Position numbers and translations under genes: made by a program. DNA of 64,000 nucleotides from Tectiglobus sp965223355. Its GTDB lineage: Bacteria > Pseudomonadota > Alphaproteobacteria > Rhizobiales > Hyphomicrobiaceae. The stretch covers positions 4,588,001-4,652,000 of the forward strand of contig CBDCWE010000003.1 in assembly GCA_965223355.1 (NCBI GenBank), read 5' to 3'. This document shows, in pieces, positions 1 through 9,495 of this stretch (position 1 is its first letter; every line of letters starts with the position of its first letter). The notes beneath the pieces were generated by a model. That model was not told the origin of the DNA. It ran no database searches and saw nothing but the letters and a program-made list of their open reading frames with translations.

Positions 1-881
1 CGACCGATCATCCGCCGCCCCTGCTCTATGTCGCTGGCCACAACGAGTTTCTCAATCAGCCCACCGTCGCGATCGTTGGCTCGCGGAAATGTTCAGCCGC
101 CGGCGCTGCCTTTGCCCGCCAGTTGGCGCACGAACTCGGCCGGCACGGCTATGCGATCGCATCCGGCTTGGCGCGCGGCATCGACGCCGCTGCCCATGAA
201 GCCGCGCTTGCCTCGGGCACGGTTGGCGTCCTCGCCGGCGGCCTCGACAACGTCTACCCGCCCGAACACGTGGACCTGCAGGACCGGATCCGGCGTCTCG
301 GCTGCCTGATCAGCGAACTGCCGCTCGGCTATACGCCGCGGGGGCCGGATTTCCCGCGCCGCAATCGCATTATTTCGGGCTTGTCCCATGCTGTCGTGGT
401 GGTGGAAGCGGCCCGCCGTTCTGGCTCGCTGACGACGGCAAAACTGGCCGCCGAGCAGGGCCGCGACGTGTTCGCCGTTCCGGGCCATCCCCTCGACCCG
501 CGCGCCGAAGGGACAAACGCCCTGTTGAAAAACGGTGCAAGTCTGGCAACGTCGGCTGAGGATATACTCGCAAGTTTACGGCCGCTCTTTCGCGACATCA
601 GCCTGCCGGCCTACCGACCCCAAAGCGACGACCGCAGACCAGCGCCGGCACGGCCGCCGCCGCGCCCCGCCGATAGCGACCAGCAAACCGCCATTCTGTC
701 GGCGTTGGGCCCGTCGCCGGTGACGATCGACGATATTGTCAGACTGACAGGCCTGCCGGTCGCGACCGTGCAAATGGTCTTGCTGGAACTGTCATTGGCC
801 GGCCGCATAGACCATCACGGCCAGCAGATGGTGTCACTGCGAACTCCTACCCACAAGCATTGGCGCTCAGGCAACAAATAG
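1..881 (+). CDS. dprA: DNA-processing protein DprA, 5'-truncated by the window edge
   Basis: DprA (Smf) binds single-stranded DNA and loads RecA during natural transformation. The open frame is entered at base 3 with no start, so the N-terminus lies outside the window. Visible landmarks of the Rossmann-like domain are VAIVGSRKCSAAG, then ASGLARGIDAAAH, GGLDNVYPPEH, RRNRIISGLS and GSLTTAKLAAEQGRD followed by VFAVPG. A proline/arginine-rich linker leads to a C-terminal winged-helix segment (about the last 60 residues, TIDDIVRLTGLPVATVQ) of the DprA_WH type. The stop is TAG at 879-881. In alphaproteobacteria dprA is often followed by topA; here about 750 bases with repeats separate them. Identity is secure; competence itself is not shown. 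Confidence 0.95.
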   Translation, partial: TDHPPPLLYVAGHNEFLNQPTVAIVGSRKCSAAGAAFARQLAHELGRHGYAIASGLARGIDAAAHEAALASGTVGVLAGGLDNVYPPEHVDLQDRIRRLGCLISELPLGYTPRGPDFPRRNRIISGLSHAVVVVEAARRSGSLTTAKLAAEQGRDVFAVPGHPLDPRAEGTNALLKNGASLATSAEDILASLRPLFRDISLPAYRPQSDDRRPAPARPPPRPADSDQQTAILSALGPSPVTIDDIVRLTGLPVATVQMVLLELSLAGRIDHHGQQMVSLRTPTHKHWRSGNK

Positions 882-930
882 ACACGCCCGCGCGACTTGC
901 AGCGGCCATAGCGGTCTGAACACGTCCGAG

Positions 931-1080
931 GTCCAGGGGATAATCCCCTGGTCGGAGTGTTTGAGGGGCTGAAAGCCCCTCAAGGATCGCCGCCAAGCGG
1001 CGATATGTTAAGGGCTCTGCCCTTAACGATCCCGCCAAAGGGCGTTGCCCTTTGGAAACCTGAGACTTGATCAGAGGATC
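931..1080 (+). repeat. Family B multi-hairpin repeat, copy B1
   Basis: Five short hairpins occur in series: ccaggggataatcccctgg, gaggggctgaaagcccctc, a cgccgcnaagcggcg-type stem, ttaagggctctgcccttaa and a ccaaaggg...ccctttgg stem. The element ends in ...gacttgatcagaggatc, the family's terminal sequence. It lies 50 bases after dprA. Similar copies are at 8780, 15290, 39543, 41703, 43166, 49450 and 56860. Confidence 0.9.
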
Positions 1081-1110
1081 GTCACTTGAGTAGCGAGCGC
1101 CTTGCTGCCA

Positions 1111-1156
1111 TTGTTCGGGATCATTCCGAGTTCCGCATAAAGGCAGGTTGCCCTAG
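1111..1156 (-). repeat. Fragment of family A repeat (one hairpin arm, decayed)
   Basis: The sequence from ttgttcggga to gttgccctag is a mutated version of the first hairpin and CTAG terminus of family A (compare 21297-21344). The second hairpin is absent. It lies directly after repeat B1. Confidence 0.65.
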
Positions 1157-1359
1157 TCGCGGCCGCCTTCTGGCAGACACTCGCGTGCTTGCGTCGACGC
1201 CTTCCGCAACGACCGTGCCAATTGCGCACACTCCGCTTGGGTCGCTAAATACGACATCTCGTCCGACAGTTCAGCAACGTACTGTAAAATTTGATTGCGG
1301 CTCCAGGCCAGCTTTCGCCGCTCGTTTTGAGGATTGCCGTTCGTCATCTCACCATCCAA
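1153..1359 (-). CDS. Small hypothetical helical protein
   Basis: This 68-residue reading frame encodes a highly helical, charged protein (core LQYVAELSDEMSYLATQAEC). It reads as a real alpha-helical protein rather than a shadow. The overlapping forward frame (1086-1370) is Ser/Thr/Pro-rich and looks non-coding. A good extended -10 element (TGcTATAAT) lies just upstream on the same strand, supporting expression. The start could be ATG at 1359 or ATG at 1347, which has GGATGG five bases before it. No family is assigned; short helical proteins with one cysteine of this type are common in alphaproteobacteria. The 3' end runs into the family A fragment, so its last codons may be repeat-derived. 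Confidence 0.5.
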   Translation of the reverse strand: MDGEMTNGNPQNERRKLAWSRNQILQYVAELSDEMSYLATQAECAQLARSLRKASTQARECLPEGGRD

Positions 1360-1373
1360 ACCTAACGTAGAAA

Positions 1374-1382
1374 ATTATAGCA
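1374..1382 (-). promoter_or_regulatory. Extended -10 promoter element for the small reverse gene
   Basis: Read on the minus strand, the bases are TGCTATAAT, a perfect -10 hexamer with the TGn extension. It lies about 15 bases before ATG 1359 and 27 before ATG 1347. No good -35 is visible at 17-18 bases, which is usual for extended -10 promoters. Confidence 0.4.
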
Positions 1383-1636
1383 AACACGGCATTATGGCCG
1401 CACACGAGAACTACAAATCCGCATGTCAGTAGAGTGAATAACTAGCAAAATCGCATTTCGTTCGCAAACGAAAAGATTCATGTGTTGCACAGAACTGATG
1501 TTTGACAGGCCGGCGGCCTTCCCACATCTTCCCGGCAAAATTCACATGTTGCTGGTGTCAACGACCGCTCCTTCTGGTAAATGGCCGGCGACCGCTCCAC
1601 CCAAGGTCCACCCCAAGGCAAGTATTGCAGGCACTA

Positions 1637-4360
1637 ATGAACGTCCTGATCGTCGAATCCGCTGCGAAGGCCAAGGCCATCAACAAGTATCTTGGCCCGT
1701 CCTACAAGGTCATCGCCTCATATGGTCATGTCCGCGATCTACCGTCGAAAAACGGATCGGTCGAACCGGACAACCAGTTTGCCATGCATTGGGACGTCGA
1801 CAGCCGTTCGGCCAAGGTCGTCAAGGAAATTGCAGCAGCGGTCAAAAAAGCCGACAAACTCATTCTTGCAACCGACCCTGACCGTGAAGGCGAGGCCATA
1901 TCCTGGCATTTGTTGCAGTTGCTCGAACAGCGGCGCGCATTGAAGAAGGGCTTGCCGGTCGAACGCGTGACATTTAACGCGGTCACCAAAAAGGCGGTGA
2001 CGGAAGCCCTCAAGACGCCGCGCCAAATCGACCAGCCTCTGGTCGAGGCCTATCTCGCCCGCCGCGCTTTGGACTATCTCGTCGGCTTTACGCTGTCGCC
2101 CGTGCTGTGGCGCAAGTTGCCGGGCGCGCGCAGTGCGGGCCGTGTCCAATCGGTCGCGCTGCGCCTCGTTTGCGACCGCGAAGCTGAGATCGAAGCCTTT
2201 AAGTCGGAAGAGTTTTGGAGCATTGAGGCGGTCCTGCAAACCGCGGATGGTCAGGACATTCGCACCCGGCTTGTCGCAATCGACGGCGACACCTTGAAAC
2301 GGCTCGATATCAAGGACGCCGACACCGCCAAGGCGATCAAGGCGGCGATAACGGGTGCGCAATTTAAAGTTCAGAGCGTCCAGAAGAAGGCGGTGCGGCG
2401 CAATCCGGCCACCCCCTTTACAACCTCGACCCTGCAGCAGGAAGCGTCCAGAAAACTCGGGTTTTCGGCCAAGCAGACGATGCAGGTCGCGCAACGACTT
2501 TACGAAGGCACCGACATCGACGGCGAAACCGTCGGCCTGATCACCTACATGCGAACCGATGGCGTGCAGATCATCCCGGAAGCGATCGCCGAAATCCGGA
2601 GGCTCATAGCCACCGATCACTCCCAGCGCTACCTGCCGCCCTTTGTTCGCGAATATAAAACCAAGGCCAAAAACGCCCAGGAAGCCCACGAAGCCGTCCG
2701 TCCGACCGACCCGAATAGGCGACCGAGCGCCGTTGCCAAGGTTCTCGCAAAGGACCAGGCCGCCCTCTACGACCTGATCTGGAAGCGATCGGTTGCCAGC
2801 CAGATGGCATCTGCGGAAGTCGAACAGACCACGGCCGAAATCAGTGTCGCCGGCAACGATGGCAGGACCTACGGCCTGCGCGCGACGGGATCCGTGATTG
2901 TGTTCGATGGCTTTCTGAAGCTCTACGAGGAAGGCCGCGACGACGACGAAGACGACAACGCGCGCCGCCTGCCGCCGCTCAAGGACGGTGACCGCCTCAA
3001 TGACCAGAGCGTCGATGCCAAGCAGCATTTCACCGAACCACCGCCACGCTATACCGAGGCAACACTGGTCAAAAGGATGGAAGAGCTCGGCATTGGTCGC
3101 CCGTCGACCTATGCCTCAACCATGGCCGTGCTGCAGGAGCGCGACTACGTCACAATCGATCGCAAACGGTTGCTGCCTGAGGACAAAGGCCGCCTGGTCA
3201 CCGCCTTCCTCGCCAACTTCTTCAAGCGCTATGTCGAATATGATTTCACCGCCAGCCTCGAGGAAAAGCTCGACCTGATTTCCGATGGCAAGCTTGATTG
3301 GCAACAGGTTCTGCAGGAATTCTGGCGCGACTTCACGGCGGCCATCGACGACACCAAGGAATTGCGCGTTGGCGATGTCCTTGAGGCCTTGAATGAGATT
3401 CTCGGCCCCCACATCTTCCCCGACAAAGAAGACGGCGGTGATCCGCGCCAGTGCCCGGCCTGCGCTACTGGCAGAATGAGCCTCAAGGTATCCGGCAAGT
3501 TCGGGGCGTTCATTGGCTGTTCCAACTACCCGGAATGCCGCTTCACCCGGCAGCTGTCCCAGCAGGTCGACGGCCCGGTCGAGGCCGCGCCAGCGGATGG
3601 CAAGCTGCTGGGTTACTGTCCGCAAACGGGTCTCGCGGTAACGCTGCGACGCGGTCGTTTCGGGCCCTATGTCCAGCTTGGCGAACCCGACGATGATGCC
3701 AAACCAAAACGCGCCTCCATCCCGCGCGGCGTCGACACCGAAAGCGTCGATCTGGAGTATGCACTGAAGCTCTTGTCATTGCCGCGAGAAGTCGGGTTTC
3801 ATCCCGAGACCGGCAACATCATTTCGGCCGGCCTCGGGCGGTTCGGCCCGTTTGTCGTGCACGATGGAACCTATGCCAGCCTCGACAGCGTGGAGGACGT
3901 CTTCACCGTCGGCATCAACCGCGCCGTCACGCTGATTGCTGAGAAACTGGCCGGCGGAAAGGGGCGCTTCTCACGCCCGAAAGCCACCGTGTTGAAGGAT
4001 CTCGGAGAACATCCCGACGGCGGCAAAATGGAAGTTCTCGACGGCCGCTACGGCCCTTACGTCAAGTACGGCAAGGTCAACGCAACTGTGCCGCGGGACC
4101 AAGACCCGGCCACACTCACGGCCGAACAAGCCGTCGAACTAATCGCCGCCCGGATCGCCAAAGCGCCGGCGAAAAGGGCGGCTGCAAAAAAGAAGCCTGC
4201 CACGAACAAGGCGGCGAAAAAGGCCGCGGCATCGACCAAATCGAAGGCGGCCAAGGCGCCGGTCAAGAAGACCGCGAACAAGAAGGCACCGGCAAAGAAG
4301 GCTGCTGCCAAGAAAGCGAATAATAGATCGAATAGAACGGCAAAGGCCGCCGCTGAATAA
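1637..4360 (+). CDS. topA: DNA topoisomerase I
   Basis: Type IA topoisomerase, relaxing negatively supercoiled DNA by single-strand passage. The start chosen is ATG 1637, because the protein then begins MNVLIVESAAKAKAINKYLG, the canonical Toprim N-terminus; the frame is open upstream but that part is not conserved. The Toprim acidic motif is TDPDREGEA. The catalytic tyrosine is Tyr304 in GLITYMRTDG. A four-cysteine zinc motif is at about Cys606, 609, 628 and 634, followed by further C-terminal topoisomerase repeats (GRFGPYVQLG, GRFGPFVVHDG, GRYGPYVKYG). Residues from about 841 to 907 are a Lys/Ala-rich tail, typical of alphaproteobacterial TopA and probably a DNA-binding tail. It is 36 bases from rnr, so probably co-transcribed. 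Confidence 0.97.
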   Translation: MNVLIVESAAKAKAINKYLGPSYKVIASYGHVRDLPSKNGSVEPDNQFAMHWDVDSRSAKVVKEIAAAVKKADKLILATDPDREGEAISWHLLQLLEQRRALKKGLPVERVTFNAVTKKAVTEALKTPRQIDQPLVEAYLARRALDYLVGFTLSPVLWRKLPGARSAGRVQSVALRLVCDREAEIEAFKSEEFWSIEAVLQTADGQDIRTRLVAIDGDTLKRLDIKDADTAKAIKAAITGAQFKVQSVQKKAVRRNPATPFTTSTLQQEASRKLGFSAKQTMQVAQRLYEGTDIDGETVGLITYMRTDGVQIIPEAIAEIRRLIATDHSQRYLPPFVREYKTKAKNAQEAHEAVRPTDPNRRPSAVAKVLAKDQAALYDLIWKRSVASQMASAEVEQTTAEISVAGNDGRTYGLRATGSVIVFDGFLKLYEEGRDDDEDDNARRLPPLKDGDRLNDQSVDAKQHFTEPPPRYTEATLVKRMEELGIGRPSTYASTMAVLQERDYVTIDRKRLLPEDKGRLVTAFLANFFKRYVEYDFTASLEEKLDLISDGKLDWQQVLQEFWRDFTAAIDDTKELRVGDVLEALNEILGPHIFPDKEDGGDPRQCPACATGRMSLKVSGKFGAFIGCSNYPECRFTRQLSQQVDGPVEAAPADGKLLGYCPQTGLAVTLRRGRFGPYVQLGEPDDDAKPKRASIPRGVDTESVDLEYALKLLSLPREVGFHPETGNIISAGLGRFGPFVVHDGTYASLDSVEDVFTVGINRAVTLIAEKLAGGKGRFSRPKATVLKDLGEHPDGGKMEVLDGRYGPYVKYGKVNATVPRDQDPATLTAEQAVELIAARIAKAPAKRAAAKKKPATNKAAKKAAASTKSKAAKAPVKKTANKKAPAKKAAAKKANNRSNRTAKAAAE

Positions 4361-4396
4361 CGTTGCAGGCGCACGCAACGGACAGGTTTTGGGGAC

Positions 4397-6691
4397 GTGC
4401 CAAAACGCACCAACGCAAACAGTGATGCGGATCAAGCAACCGCCGCGCGGCTTCCGACCCGCGAGGACGTGCTTGCCTACCTCGCATCATCGAAGGTCAA
4501 GGTCGGCAAACGCGAACTGGCCCGCGCCTTCAAAATCAAAGGCTCCGACCGGCGCGCCTTCAAAGCGCTGCTGGACGCCATGACGCAAGAGGGGCTGTTG
4601 GCGGGCAACCGCAAGGAGTTTCGCAAGCCGGGCTCCTTGCCGCCGGTCACCGTCCTCGAGATTATCGGCTTTGACGAAGACGGCGAACTGGTCGGCGAGC
4701 CCGTCATATGGGATGGCGCGGACGGCCGCCGGCCTCGGGTGCGCATTCCGATTGCGCCGAGCCGGCAGACGCCACGCTCGGCTGGCCCGGACCGCCCGCC
4801 CGGGATTGGCGATCGCGTGCTTGCCCGCATCTCACCGGCACCCGACGCTGGCGACGGAGCAGTTCTGTTCGAGGCCGACATCATCAAACGCCTGCCGCGC
4901 GAAAAACGCCGCCTGCTCGGCATCTTCCATACCCATGCCGAGGGCGGCGGCACCATCACGCCGGTCGATCGCAAGAACGCCAGACAATGGCCGGTGCGCA
5001 ACGGCGATGAAGGGGCTGCAGGCGATCGTGATCTCGTCCGTTTTGACATCGTGCGCAAGACCCGCACGGCCAACCCTCAGGCCCGCATCGTCGAGGTGCT
5101 CGGCAACCCTCACGATCAACGCCAAATCAGTCTGATCGCAGTCCACGCCCACGCCATTCCCGATCACTTTCCCGACAGCGTAACGGCCGAACTCGCGGAC
5201 CTGCCGGCCGTTGCAGCAGACCAAAGAACAGATCTCAGACAGCTGCCGCTGTTAACGATCGATCCGGTTGATGCGCGCGACCACGATGATGCCGTTCACG
5301 CAGCCGCCGATACGAACCCGGCCAACGACGGCGGCTGGATCGTCACCGTCGCCATCGCCGACGTGGCCCATTACGTCCGGCCAGGCAGCCGTCTCGATCG
5401 CGAAGCACGCAACCGCGGCAATTCCGTTTACTTTCCCGATCGCGTCGTGCCGATGCTGCCGGAGGCGATCTCCAACGATCTGTGTTCGTTGCGCGAAACC
5501 GAGGACAGACCGTGCCTTGCCGTCGAGATGACATTCGACAAGGACGGCACGAAAATCCGTCATCGGTTCGTGCGCGGCCTGATGCGCTCAGCCGTGAAAC
5601 TGAGTTACGAAGAAGCGCAAGCCGCCTTCGACGGCCGGCCCGGCCCGCGCGCTGCAGCCGTATTCGAGGACGCGTTAAGCCCGCTGTGGGCGGCCTATCA
5701 GGCGCTTGCCGCCGCCCGCGCGCGCCGCGCGCCGCTCGATCTCGATCTGCCCGAACGGCGTATTGAACTGAACGATCGCGGCGAGGTCGCGCGCATCTAT
5801 GTGCCCGAACGCCTCGCAGCCCATCGCCTGATCGAAGAGTTCATGATTCAAGCCAATGTTGCTGCCGCCGAGACACTCGAGAAACAAAGCACTCCGTTGA
5901 TCTATCGGGCCCACGACCAACCGTCCAAGGACAAGCTGAACGCGCTCCGCGATTTTCTCAACTCACTCGACTTGAAACTGCCCCACCAGGCGATGTTGCG
6001 GCCCGATGCGTTCAACCGGATTCTTGCCGAGACCCGCGCGACGCCGGTGGCCGACCTCGTCAGCGAAGTCGTCCTGCGCGCCCAGGCCCAGGCCGAATAC
6101 ACCAACGACAACTATGGACATTTCGGCCTCAACCTGCGCCGCTATGCCCACTTCACCTCGCCGATCCGCCGCTACGCAGACCTCGTCGTCCATCGCGCAT
6201 TGATCCGTGGCCTGCGCCTCGGACGGGACGGCCTGCCCGACCAGGATGCCGACGAACTGGCCGACATTGCCGAACATATATCGCAAACCGAACGCCGCGC
6301 CATGGCCGCCGAGCGCGAGACCGCCGACCGCCTCGTTGCCGCCCATTTGGCGGATCGCGTCGGCGCCGCATTTGACGGCCGAATTTCCGGCGTGACGCGA
6401 TCCGGTCTGTTTGTCCGTTTGAAGGAAACCGGCGCCGACGGGTTCGTGCCGGGTGCCAGCCTTCACGACGATTATTATCACTACATTGAAGAACGCCACG
6501 CCCTGGTCGGTGACAGCAACGGCCTGGTCTACCGCCTCGGCGACGACGTCGAGGTTCGCCTGGCAGACGCGATTCCGGTGGCCGGAGCGCTGCGCTTCGA
6601 AATGCTGAGCGCCGGCAAACGGGGCCACGTCTCCTTGATCAAGGGCGGGCGCGGAAATCGCCGGCCGCGGCGCCGGCGCCGCCGGCATTGA
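4397..6691 (+). CDS. rnr: Ribonuclease R
   Basis: 3'-5' exoribonuclease of the RNase II/R family, acting on structured RNA in mRNA and rRNA turnover. The 764 residues show an N-terminal winged-helix region (about 15-80), cold-shock-like OB regions, and the RNB catalytic domain beginning near residue 289 with DPVDARDHDDAV, whose aspartates bind Mg. Later come YRAHDQPSKDKL and HFTSPIRRYADLVVHR. An S1 domain lies at about 655-735 (GRISGVTRSGLFVRL), then a basic Arg-rich tail. The start is GTG 4397, just after topA. The S1 domain plus basic tail distinguish it from RNase II. Confidence 0.95.
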   Translation: MPKRTNANSDADQATAARLPTREDVLAYLASSKVKVGKRELARAFKIKGSDRRAFKALLDAMTQEGLLAGNRKEFRKPGSLPPVTVLEIIGFDEDGELVGEPVIWDGADGRRPRVRIPIAPSRQTPRSAGPDRPPGIGDRVLARISPAPDAGDGAVLFEADIIKRLPREKRRLLGIFHTHAEGGGTITPVDRKNARQWPVRNGDEGAAGDRDLVRFDIVRKTRTANPQARIVEVLGNPHDQRQISLIAVHAHAIPDHFPDSVTAELADLPAVAADQRTDLRQLPLLTIDPVDARDHDDAVHAAADTNPANDGGWIVTVAIADVAHYVRPGSRLDREARNRGNSVYFPDRVVPMLPEAISNDLCSLRETEDRPCLAVEMTFDKDGTKIRHRFVRGLMRSAVKLSYEEAQAAFDGRPGPRAAAVFEDALSPLWAAYQALAAARARRAPLDLDLPERRIELNDRGEVARIYVPERLAAHRLIEEFMIQANVAAAETLEKQSTPLIYRAHDQPSKDKLNALRDFLNSLDLKLPHQAMLRPDAFNRILAETRATPVADLVSEVVLRAQAQAEYTNDNYGHFGLNLRRYAHFTSPIRRYADLVVHRALIRGLRLGRDGLPDQDADELADIAEHISQTERRAMAAERETADRLVAAHLADRVGAAFDGRISGVTRSGLFVRLKETGADGFVPGASLHDDYYHYIEERHALVGDSNGLVYRLGDDVEVRLADAIPVAGALRFEMLSAGKRGHVSLIKGGRGNRRPRRRRRRH

Positions 6692-6796
6692 GCGAACCGG
6701 GACTTGGGCCTTGCCGGCAATGACGCTGCACCCGGCAGCCGGCCCGCGGCTATTTCCGCACTTGACCCCAATGCATCGAGCCGACCCTATAGCACA

Positions 6797-7273
6797 ATGA
6801 GCATTGAACTCGCACCATCGCAGCCTGAGCGCTCCGGCTTGCCATCGCAGCCGCAGCGGTCGGTGATCTGCGCGATACGCCGCGGCGCGGCTCAACGCTG
6901 TCCGTGCTGCGGCCTCGGCAACATTTACGCGCGTTACTTGAAAATCGCCGATCACTGCCCGCAGTGCGCCGAAGCCCTGCATCACCACCGTGCCGATGAT
7001 GCGCCTGCCTATTTCACCATCTTCATTGTCGGCCACGTGATTGTCGGTGCGGCGCTGGCGCTTGAGCAAGCTTATGCGCCACCGGTTTGGGTTCACTTGG
7101 CGCTGTGGTTGCCGCTCACAGTGCTGTCCTCTTTGGTGTTGCTGCCGCGCATCAAGGGAGCGCTGGTTGCCCTGCAATGGGCCCTGCGCATGCACGGCTT
7201 CGAAGGCGTGGTCGCCGACCAAGATGCTGGCGCAAACCGCGCCCGCGAACCGGCTCCACACGGGCGCCATTGA
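6797..7273 (+). CDS. DUF983 family membrane protein
   Basis: This 158-residue protein carries two CxxC pairs, CPCCG and CPQC, that look like a small zinc site, followed by two hydrophobic helices (AYFTIFIVGHVIVGAAL and VHLALWLPLTVLSSLVLL). This is the DUF983 pattern; its function is unknown. ATG 6797 is preferred over an upstream in-frame start at 6704, because the intervening residues are low-complexity and the conserved region starts later. The gene follows rnr and lies 12 bases before the NUDIX gene, an order repeated in many alphaproteobacteria, so the group is probably one operon. Confidence 0.8.
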   Translation: MSIELAPSQPERSGLPSQPQRSVICAIRRGAAQRCPCCGLGNIYARYLKIADHCPQCAEALHHHRADDAPAYFTIFIVGHVIVGAALALEQAYAPPVWVHLALWLPLTVLSSLVLLPRIKGALVALQWALRMHGFEGVVADQDAGANRAREPAPHGRH

Positions 7274-7285
7274 CGGGAGGCAACC

Positions 7286-8029
7286 GTGGCAGACACGCCG
7301 CACATGGCTACACAATCCACAGCGTCCAAATCAATCCAAAGCCCGCGCGATGCGGCGACGTTGATCATTGTAGACGATACTGGTGCAACGCCGAAAATTC
7401 TGATGGGCAAACGACGCACCGACCAGGTCTTTATGCCGGGCAAATTTGTCTTCCCCGGCGGTCGTGTCGATGCAACCGACAAGGATGTCGAAAGCTTCGA
7501 TGAACTGGCCGAGGCTGAAACCGAAAAGCTGCTCTACGACATGAAGGGGCACCCGAGCCGGGCCCGTGCCCGCGCCATTGCGCTGGCCGGCATTCGCGAA
7601 GTGTTCGAGGAAACCGGCATCCTGATTGGTGAAAGGGTCGACGCGGCGCGATCATCACACCTGCCCGGCTGGAAGGACTTTTTCAAGCACGGCTTCTTGC
7701 CCGGCCTGGGCAAGCTTTGTTTTTTTGCGCGCGCCATTACACCGCCAGGGCGACCGCGCCGCTACGACACCCGCTTTTTCTGTCTCAACGCCGACAGTGT
7801 CGGCCTCGACACCGGCAAACGTGACGAGGAGTTAAGCGAAATCGGCTGGTATACGATCGCAGAGAGCACCGATCTCGACTTGCCGCCGATCACCAGGGTC
7901 ATCCTGGAAGACTTACACGATCAGCTGCAGGCCGGACCGCTGGGCCCGTCGCGTAACGCCGTCCCCTATTATCATCAGCGCCGCGGAACGTTCTTGCGAG
8001 ATTTGATTGACGTGAAGGCCGGCGGCTGA
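7286..8029 (+). CDS. NUDIX hydrolase
   Basis: NUDIX proteins hydrolyse nucleoside diphosphates linked to another group. The 247-residue protein has PGKFVFPGGRVD before a NUDIX box of the REVFEETGI form (GIREVFEETGILIGE). About 75 residues separate the PGG and the box, longer than in classical MutT enzymes and typical of the larger CoA- or NADH-type NUDIX group. GTG 7286 is preceded by a good ribosome-binding site (GGGAGG). Substrate cannot be assigned. It lies 12 bases after the DUF983 gene and before rpmG. Confidence 0.88.
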   Translation: MADTPHMATQSTASKSIQSPRDAATLIIVDDTGATPKILMGKRRTDQVFMPGKFVFPGGRVDATDKDVESFDELAEAETEKLLYDMKGHPSRARARAIALAGIREVFEETGILIGERVDAARSSHLPGWKDFFKHGFLPGLGKLCFFARAITPPGRPRRYDTRFFCLNADSVGLDTGKRDEELSEIGWYTIAESTDLDLPPITRVILEDLHDQLQAGPLGPSRNAVPYYHQRRGTFLRDLIDVKAGG

Positions 8030-8190
8030 CGGCCGGCGCCGGTCAGCTTTACCGCTGCCACACCGCTTCCGTCAGATGGTCAGCGCCAATACCCATGGTC
8101 CGCGGGCGCTGCGCAATCGCCTTGACACCGCACCCCACCGGAGTAAATTCCCGCCACACACCGCCTTCATTCCGTGGTCAGGAGCAACAG

Positions 8191-8358
8191 ATGGCCAAGC
8201 CTGTCACCCAAAAGATCAAACTGCTGTCAACCGCCGGCACCGGCTTCTACTACGTCACCAAGAAGAACCCGCGGAACACCACTGAAAAGCTGTCTTTCAA
8301 GAAATACGATCCGGTCGCGCGCAAGCACGTGGAATTCAAAGAAACCAAAATCAAATGA
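8191..8358 (+). CDS. rpmG: 50S ribosomal protein L33
   Basis: This is a 55-residue protein beginning MAKPVTQKIKLLSTAGTGF and containing YYVTKKNPRNTTEKLSFKKY, the bacterial L33 sequence of the form without zinc-binding cysteines. ATG 8191 has AGGAGC about eight bases upstream. L33 sits near the E site of the large subunit. A strong stem-loop follows directly after the stop. Confidence 0.97.
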   Translation: MAKPVTQKIKLLSTAGTGFYYVTKKNPRNTTEKLSFKKYDPVARKHVEFKETKIK

Positions 8359-8379
8359 CCGAGGCTCGTCAAGCCTCGG
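8359..8379 (+). terminator. Stem-loop after rpmG
   Basis: CCGAGGCT and AGCCTCGG form an eight-base-pair stem with a five-base loop, starting at the base after the rpmG stop. There is no U tract, so it may stabilise the 3' end rather than terminate. Confidence 0.45.
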
Positions 8380-8403
8380 ACTGTGTCACCAACTGGATCA
8401 CCA

Positions 8404-8541
8404 CTAGAGCAACCTGCCTTTATTCGGAATCGGAACGATCCCGAATAAAGGCACAAAGTTGCTCGCCTCTAAAGTGGCGATCATCTTTGTGCTTTAAGTT
8501 GGAACCGCAATAGCGGTTCCAACTTAAAGCACGATGATCTA
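8404..8541 (+). repeat. Family A two-hairpin repeat, copy A1
   Basis: Begins CTAGAGCAACCTGCC and ends GATGATCTA. It contains hairpin 1 (CCTTTATTCGG...CCGAATAAAGG) and hairpin 2 (GTGCTTTAAGTTGGAACCGC, 4-base loop, then its perfect complement). In this copy the outer part of hairpin 1 is disturbed (gcacaaagttgctc). Confidence 0.92.
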
Positions 8542-9495
8542 ACTTGCGCCCCGACCTGGCGGCCCCGACAGATGTTCAGTAAGCTGCGCTAGATTGACAT
8601 CACAAACGTGTTGTTCACCACAACCCGGCGGCTAACAGTACCGCCGCAGCCCACCTTGAGCATAAATCGACGGTACCGGCCTGTTGATGCCGGGCCTCTA
8701 CCTGCCCGGCTATGAATTGCCGCACTTCACCAGAGCGATTGTAGGCGCCGGCAAGGCGCGTGCCGCTGATCAAGCCTGGGGTCCAGGGGATGATCCCCTG
8801 GTCGGGGTGTTTGAGGGGCTGAAAGCCCCTCAAGGATCGCCGCCAAGCGGCGATATGTTAAGGGCTCTGCCCTTAACGATCCCGCCAAAGGGCATTGCCC
8901 TTTTGGAAACCCGTGACTTGATCAGAAGATCCTCAAATCATCGTGCTTTGGAACGAGCAACACCGAAACGCGACAGCGGGCTTACCGGCCAACATCCGAA
9001 AACAGAAACGGCCAGGAGGCGAAAACGACTTGGTAGCGGGGTATGTCCAAGTGGTGATCGCTTCCTGACCAAAAACCAAGCTCAGCGTCAAAGAGGGCGT
9101 TGACGAAGCGCCTGGCCGCCGAACGCCGCAGCCGCTTCCCGCACGAAACGAAAAGGCTACTCGTCCGGCACCGTGCCTTAGCCCAACAGGAGATGCGGCG
9201 GACCTGAAGACGCGTTTGGCACGTTCGAGTTCCAACCGTACGCCTTGTTTCAAACACACCAAGGCGTGCACCACTGCGATAACGTGTGCATGCACGGCTG
9301 CAATCTAAGTGTGAAATTACTCTGCCAGATCAAATCTGACTTGACAACCATTCGAGTCATTGCCTCAGAGGCACTATGGTCGAATTCTGGATCGTTATCT
9401 TTCAAGGCCTTAGCGCAATATCTGAGACTGGAGCAATTTAAGCCGTGTACGGAAAGACTGAGGTGCCTAATCAAACTCTTGATATACTGACACAA
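8542..9495. other. Gene-poor stretch between rpmG and pleD
   Basis: Apart from repeat B2 (8780-8933) I see no convincing gene. Short reverse frames at 8933-9295 and 8982-9257 are Arg/Cys/Ser-rich and resemble no family I know. 9245-9495 is visibly less GC-rich than its surroundings and lies downstream of pleD. Confidence 0.5.
8780..8933 (+). repeat. Family B multi-hairpin repeat, copy B2
   Basis: Near-identical to B1: same order of five hairpins, the first loop differing (ccaggggatgatcccctgg), and the terminal sequence gacttgatcagaagatcc. On its left, ctgatcaag is a short inverted match to the right end. Confidence 0.9.

Noticed and set aside
931..1080. Family B copies as transcription terminators only
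   Set aside because: Some copies have strong stems but no U runs; inverted ends and dispersed copies point to a mobile repeat, so a terminator label is not supported.
1739..3028. Long reverse frame (429 codons) opposite topA
   Set aside because: It is antiparallel to a clear topA; the residues show no family and reflect GC-rich third-position bias.
5963..7315. Reverse frame of 450 codons opposite rnr and the DUF983 gene
   Set aside because: No recognisable protein; a shadow of GC-rich coding sequence.
8933..9295. Reverse frames of 91-120 codons between rpmG and pleD
   Set aside because: Arg/Cys/Ser-rich, no ribosome-binding site or family likeness; treated as non-coding.
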